Positions 5,379-7,766 of a stretch of DNA of 7,766 bases are shown here, in pieces. The notes below the pieces were generated by a model that was not told the origin of the DNA, did no database searches, and saw only the letters and a program-made list of their open reading frames with translations. Position numbers and translations under genes: made by a program. Position 1 is the stretch's first letter, and every line of letters starts with the position of its first letter. Source of the DNA: Chloroflexota bacterium (GTDB lineage: Bacteria; Chloroflexota; UBA5177; JANWHV01); assembly GCA_025924845.1 (NCBI GenBank), contig JAICHN010000250.1, forward strand, positions 1 to 7,766. The letters are read 5' to 3'.

Positions 5379-7460
5379 TCATCGGGGGAACGCTTCACGT
5401 AGTCCCCCATCGACGGGGAGCATACTGCCGGTGGTCTTGGCCGAGCGGTCGGAGGCGTAGAAGAGTGCCGCTTCCGCCACGTCCTCGGCGGTCACGTTGA
5501 CGCGGAGAATGTTCCGCTTCCGGTAAAACTCCTCCAGATCCTGGGGCGCGATGCCATAGGATTTGGCGCGATCCTCGCGGACCTCGGCTGTCCATAACCC
5601 CGAACCGGCGAATATGGCATCCGGATTGAGCATGTTGGAGCGGATCCCAAAGGCGCCCCCTTCGAGGGCCAGCACGCGGGCCAGTTGCGCCTGCGCCGCC
5701 TTGGACGCGCTGTAGGCGCCAAAATCCTTGCCGGCCGCGGTCACATTCTTGGTGGCGATGAACACAAAGCTGCCGCCCGTCCCCTGTTGCTTCATGACGC
5801 GCAACCCCTCGGCGGCGACCAGGAAGCTGCCGCTCGCGTTGATCGCCATGCTCCGTTGCCAATCCTCCAGGCTCAGATCATCCAGGGGCGCCCCAATCGC
5901 GATGCCGGCATTGGGAATGACCACATCGATGCCGCCGAAGGCAAGCAGCACCTGGTCATAGGCGGCCCGTACCGATTCCTGGTCCGTCACATCCATACTC
6001 ACGGCCAGGCCCCGGTTGGTGGAATGGGCGGCATCGATCGCCTCGACCAGGGCCGCCGCGCCCGCCAGGTTGATATCGGCGCAGACCACGTGTGCCCCGG
6101 CGGCGGCGAAGCGGCGGGCAATGCCGCTCCCCAACGCGCCGGCCGCGCCGGTGATCAGGACCACGCGACGACTCAGTTCTTGCGCGGGCGGCGCCAGGGT
6201 GAGCTTGTAGAGTTCCAGGGGCCAGTATTCGGCCTCGAAGGCATGGGCCTGAGAAAGAGAGCGGTAGCGGCCGATCGCCTCGGCGCCTTCCATGACGGCG
6301 ATGATGCGATGGTAGGTGTCCTGGATGATATCGAGGTCAACGCTGTCCTTACCGACACAGAACATGCCCAGTCCCGCGACCAGAACCACGCTCGGCACGG
6401 GAGGCAACATGGCCTGCCCGGACTGATGGGCGGCGTAATAGGCGCGATACTCCTCCTGGTATCGCGCCACGCCCTCGCGCACCGCCGTCGCCAGGGCGGT
6501 GGGGTCGCCCAGATCGGAAGGTTCGATCCAGGCCGGCACGCGCTTGGCATGCAGGATATGGTTGGGCGTGGCAGCGCCTCGTGCCGCCAGATCGCGAGCC
6601 CCGGCGGCACTGACCAGGCGCAACACATCCGCGCCGTCGTCGAAACGGACCACCACCCGTGCTTCGGCGCCGAGCAGCCCACGTAGGAGCGGCGCGATCC
6701 GCACGGCCGCGGCGCGCCGCTCCTCGGCCGAGGGGACGACGCGCGTGGGCGTCCTCAACGCCGTGCCGGCAGCAGTGTGGCGGGTGATGTAGGCGACGGC
6801 GCGATTGACCATCTCAATGTGCAGGTTGTAGGCGGCCAGGGGGTCATCATCCCAGGTAATCAGCCCATGATTGAGCAAAACCGCCGTATGCGCCCTGGGG
6901 TTGGCCCGTGCCGCCGTTCCTACCTCCCTGGCCAGGGCAAAGCCGGGCAGCCGGTAGGGAATGAGCAGGACGTCCGGGCCAAACACTTCGGCTAAAATGC
7001 GATCCGCGCGCTCATTGTTGGTCAGGGCTAGGATGGCATCGGCATGGCTGTGGAGGACACAACGGGCCGGAATGAAGCCGTGCAGTAGGGTCTCGATCGA
7101 AGGGCGCGGCGAAGCAGGATTGAGCATGGCATGGGCCAGATAACCGGTCATCTGGTCGTCACTCATCGCTTCCCGTTCGAACAGGGGAAGGATGTCGTCC
7201 AGGCGCACTCCTGGGTAATCGCGGACGGTGGACGCCTTGAGATCGGAGCCGCTGCCCTTGATGCGCAGCACGGGTACCCGCCGATCGCGGTAATCGGTCT
7301 CGGTGGTCTTCAGGGAGGTATTACCGCCGCCCCACAGCACCAACTGAGGATCGGAGCCCAGGAGGCGCGACACGGCGACCAAGATATCGAGTTCGGGCAC
7401 GCCGGGGAATCCTTCCGGCGGCAGACGATTGGCCACGGGAGAGATTGGTTCAGTATGCAC
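5379..7460 (-). CDS. Bifunctional class II aldolase / short-chain dehydrogenase (RhaEW-type)
   Basis: Fused enzyme of 693 residues matching the known rhamnulose-1-phosphate aldolase/lactaldehyde dehydrogenase architecture (usually about 680-700). The N-terminal class II aldolase half (about 20-230) shows WGGGNTSLK at 43-51, RIKGSGSDL at 66-74, a probable catalytic Glu123 in PSIETLLHG, zinc ligands His137 and His139 in LHSHAD, and His198 in LLNHG. It should cleave a ketose-1-phosphate to DHAP and an aldehyde. A family-specific middle region carries PNHILHAKRVPAWI near 299-312 and GLGMFCVGKDS near 363-373. The C-terminal dehydrogenase (about 430-693) has TGAAGALG at 437-444, NAG at 517-519 and YSASK with Tyr583 and Lys587; Thr570 occupies the usual catalytic Ser position. 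It should oxidise the aldehyde with NAD(P). I chose GTG at 7460 because GAAGGA lies 9 bases upstream; a TTG at 7514 would add 18 residues but has no such site. The substrate (rhamnulose-1-phosphate or another sugar) is inferred from the family. Confidence 0.92.
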   Translation of the reverse strand: MHTEPISPVANRLPPEGFPGVPELDILVAVSRLLGSDPQLVLWGGGNTSLKTTETDYRDRRVPVLRIKGSGSDLKASTVRDYPGVRLDDILPLFEREAMSDDQMTGYLAHAMLNPASPRPSIETLLHGFIPARCVLHSHADAILALTNNERADRILAEVFGPDVLLIPYRLPGFALAREVGTAARANPRAHTAVLLNHGLITWDDDPLAAYNLHIEMVNRAVAYITRHTAAGTALRTPTRVVPSAEERRAAAVRIAPLLRGLLGAEARVVVRFDDGADVLRLVSAAGARDLAARGAATPNHILHAKRVPAWIEPSDLGDPTALATAVREGVARYQEEYRAYYAAHQSGQAMLPPVPSVVLVAGLGMFCVGKDSVDLDIIQDTYHRIIAVMEGAEAIGRYRSLSQAHAFEAEYWPLELYKLTLAPPAQELSRRVVLITGAAGALGSGIARRFAAAGAHVVCADINLAGAAALVEAIDAAHSTNRGLAVSMDVTDQESVRAAYDQVLLAFGGIDVVIPNAGIAIGAPLDDLSLEDWQRSMAINASGSFLVAAEGLRVMKQQGTGGSFVFIATKNVTAAGKDFGAYSASKAAQAQLARVLALEGGAFGIRSNMLNPDAIFAGSGLWTAEVREDRAKSYGIAPQDLEEFYRKRNILRVNVTAEDVAEAALFYASDRSAKTTGSMLPVDGGLREAFPR

Positions 7461-7627
7461 GGGTGAGTTTCCTTCATGCGTGATAGGGCGGCGCGCGAGC
7501 GCGGCCACGTTCAAGGTAGCAAGGTGAGCGGGTAGGCCGGCAATTCGTGCCCGTATACCTACAGCCTACCGGCGAATGGGGTACAGTAGGGGCGGCGAAG
7601 CAGGCTATCAGGGAGATCACCGGCACG
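7461..7627. promoter_or_regulatory. Divergent intergenic region between the aldolase operon and the right-edge gene
   Basis: About 167 bp separates the minus-strand GTG at 7460 from the plus-strand GTG at 7628, so promoters for both directions are expected here. I could not find a convincing -35/-10 pair on either strand. There is an imperfect inverted arrangement of CCTAC (7558-7562) and GTAGG (7586-7590), with GTATAC at 7553-7558 beside it, which could be a regulator site. No CIRCE-type heat-shock operator is visible. Confidence 0.35.
7470..7475 (-). promoter_or_regulatory. Ribosome-binding site fixing the aldolase-dehydrogenase start
   Basis: GAAGGA on the minus strand, 9 bases before the GTG at 7460. 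An upstream in-frame TTG (7514) and GTG (7508) lack a comparable site, and the residues they would add (arginine-rich, then ITHEGNSP) show no family resemblance. Confidence 0.65.
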
Positions 7628-7766
7628 GTGGAAGAACGCGAACCGCAATCCCATCCCACGGCGGAGGCGGCCGATGCGCCTCGCGACATCGATCCGATCG
7701 AAAACCAAATACCCAACCCGAATACTGATACTGTTGGCGAAATCGCCCGAGAGCGCGAGCGTCTCC
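7628..7766 (+). CDS. Hypothetical protein, partial N-terminus (runs off right edge)
   Basis: Plus-strand frame open from GTG at 7628 to the window end, 46 codons. AGGGAG at 7610-7615 precedes the start at a rather long spacing of 12, and the frame has no stop for at least 80 bases upstream, so the exact start is uncertain. The visible protein is polar and acidic (VEEREPQSHPTAEAADAP, then DIDPIENQIPNPNTD) and turns into a charged helical run, EIARERERL, at the edge. This looks like a disordered N-terminal tail leading into a coiled coil. GrpE proteins begin this way, but many other proteins do as well, so I do not name it. It is divergent from the aldolase operon and probably a separate transcription unit. 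Confidence 0.45.
   Translation, partial: MEEREPQSHPTAEAADAPRDIDPIENQIPNPNTDTVGEIARERERL

Noticed and set aside
5685..6686. Plus-strand open frame of 333 codons antisense to the aldolase-dehydrogenase
   Set aside because: Its translation is Gly/Arg/His-rich without recognisable motifs and lies wholly opposite a gene with intact catalytic motifs in both domains.
7461..7627. Candidate promoters such as TTGAAC with TATCAC for the aldolase operon
   Set aside because: The spacing is about 23 bases and the -10 match is poor; no pair met even loose criteria.
7474..7716. Minus-strand open frame of 80 codons upstream of the aldolase gene
   Set aside because: It overlaps the aldolase ribosome-binding site and the divergent gene start, and shows no plausible protein features.

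Overview
This is a GC-rich bacterial window in which all five recognisable genes lie on the minus strand, read from right to left. A sixth gene begins on the plus strand at the right edge. I see no RNA genes, mobile elements or CRISPR. The fused aldolase/short-chain dehydrogenase, an IclR regulator, frequent GTG starts and an exported binding protein without a lipobox would fit Chloroflexota. That placement is an inference from gene style only and is weak.

Layout in transcription order on the minus strand: (1) 7460-5379, a two-domain class II aldolase plus short-chain dehydrogenase of the RhaEW / rhamnulose-1-phosphate aldolase-dehydrogenase type. (2) 5355-3667, an FAD-dependent glycerol-3-phosphate dehydrogenase (GlpD) family protein, separated by 23 bp from gene 1, or overlapping it as ATGA if the earlier start is used. 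(3) 3467-2643, an IclR-family regulator with its own near-consensus promoter. (4) 2418-850, an exported family 5 (peptide/nickel/oligosaccharide type) ABC substrate-binding protein with a 224-bp, structure-rich leader. (5) 783 to the left edge, a DppB-type permease cut off by the window, separated from the binding protein by a very GC-rich hairpin. On the plus strand, a partial gene starts near 7628 and runs off the right edge.

How they may work together: the aldolase domain should cleave a ketose-1-phosphate to DHAP and an aldehyde (L-lactaldehyde if the substrate is rhamnulose-1-phosphate). The dehydrogenase domain should oxidise the aldehyde. The GlpD-like enzyme either supplies DHAP from glycerol-3-phosphate or oxidises a polyol phosphate to the ketose phosphate that the aldolase uses. 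The IclR protein sits between this catabolic pair and an uptake system and probably controls one or both. No kinase or isomerase is visible here, so the pathway cannot be closed from this window.

Intergenic stretches are all under 300 bp. The most structured is 2419-2642, ahead of the binding protein. I found no wholly new system. The best leads are the unusual pairing of aldolase-dehydrogenase with a GlpD-like enzyme, and the mutually exclusive helices in the binding-protein leader.
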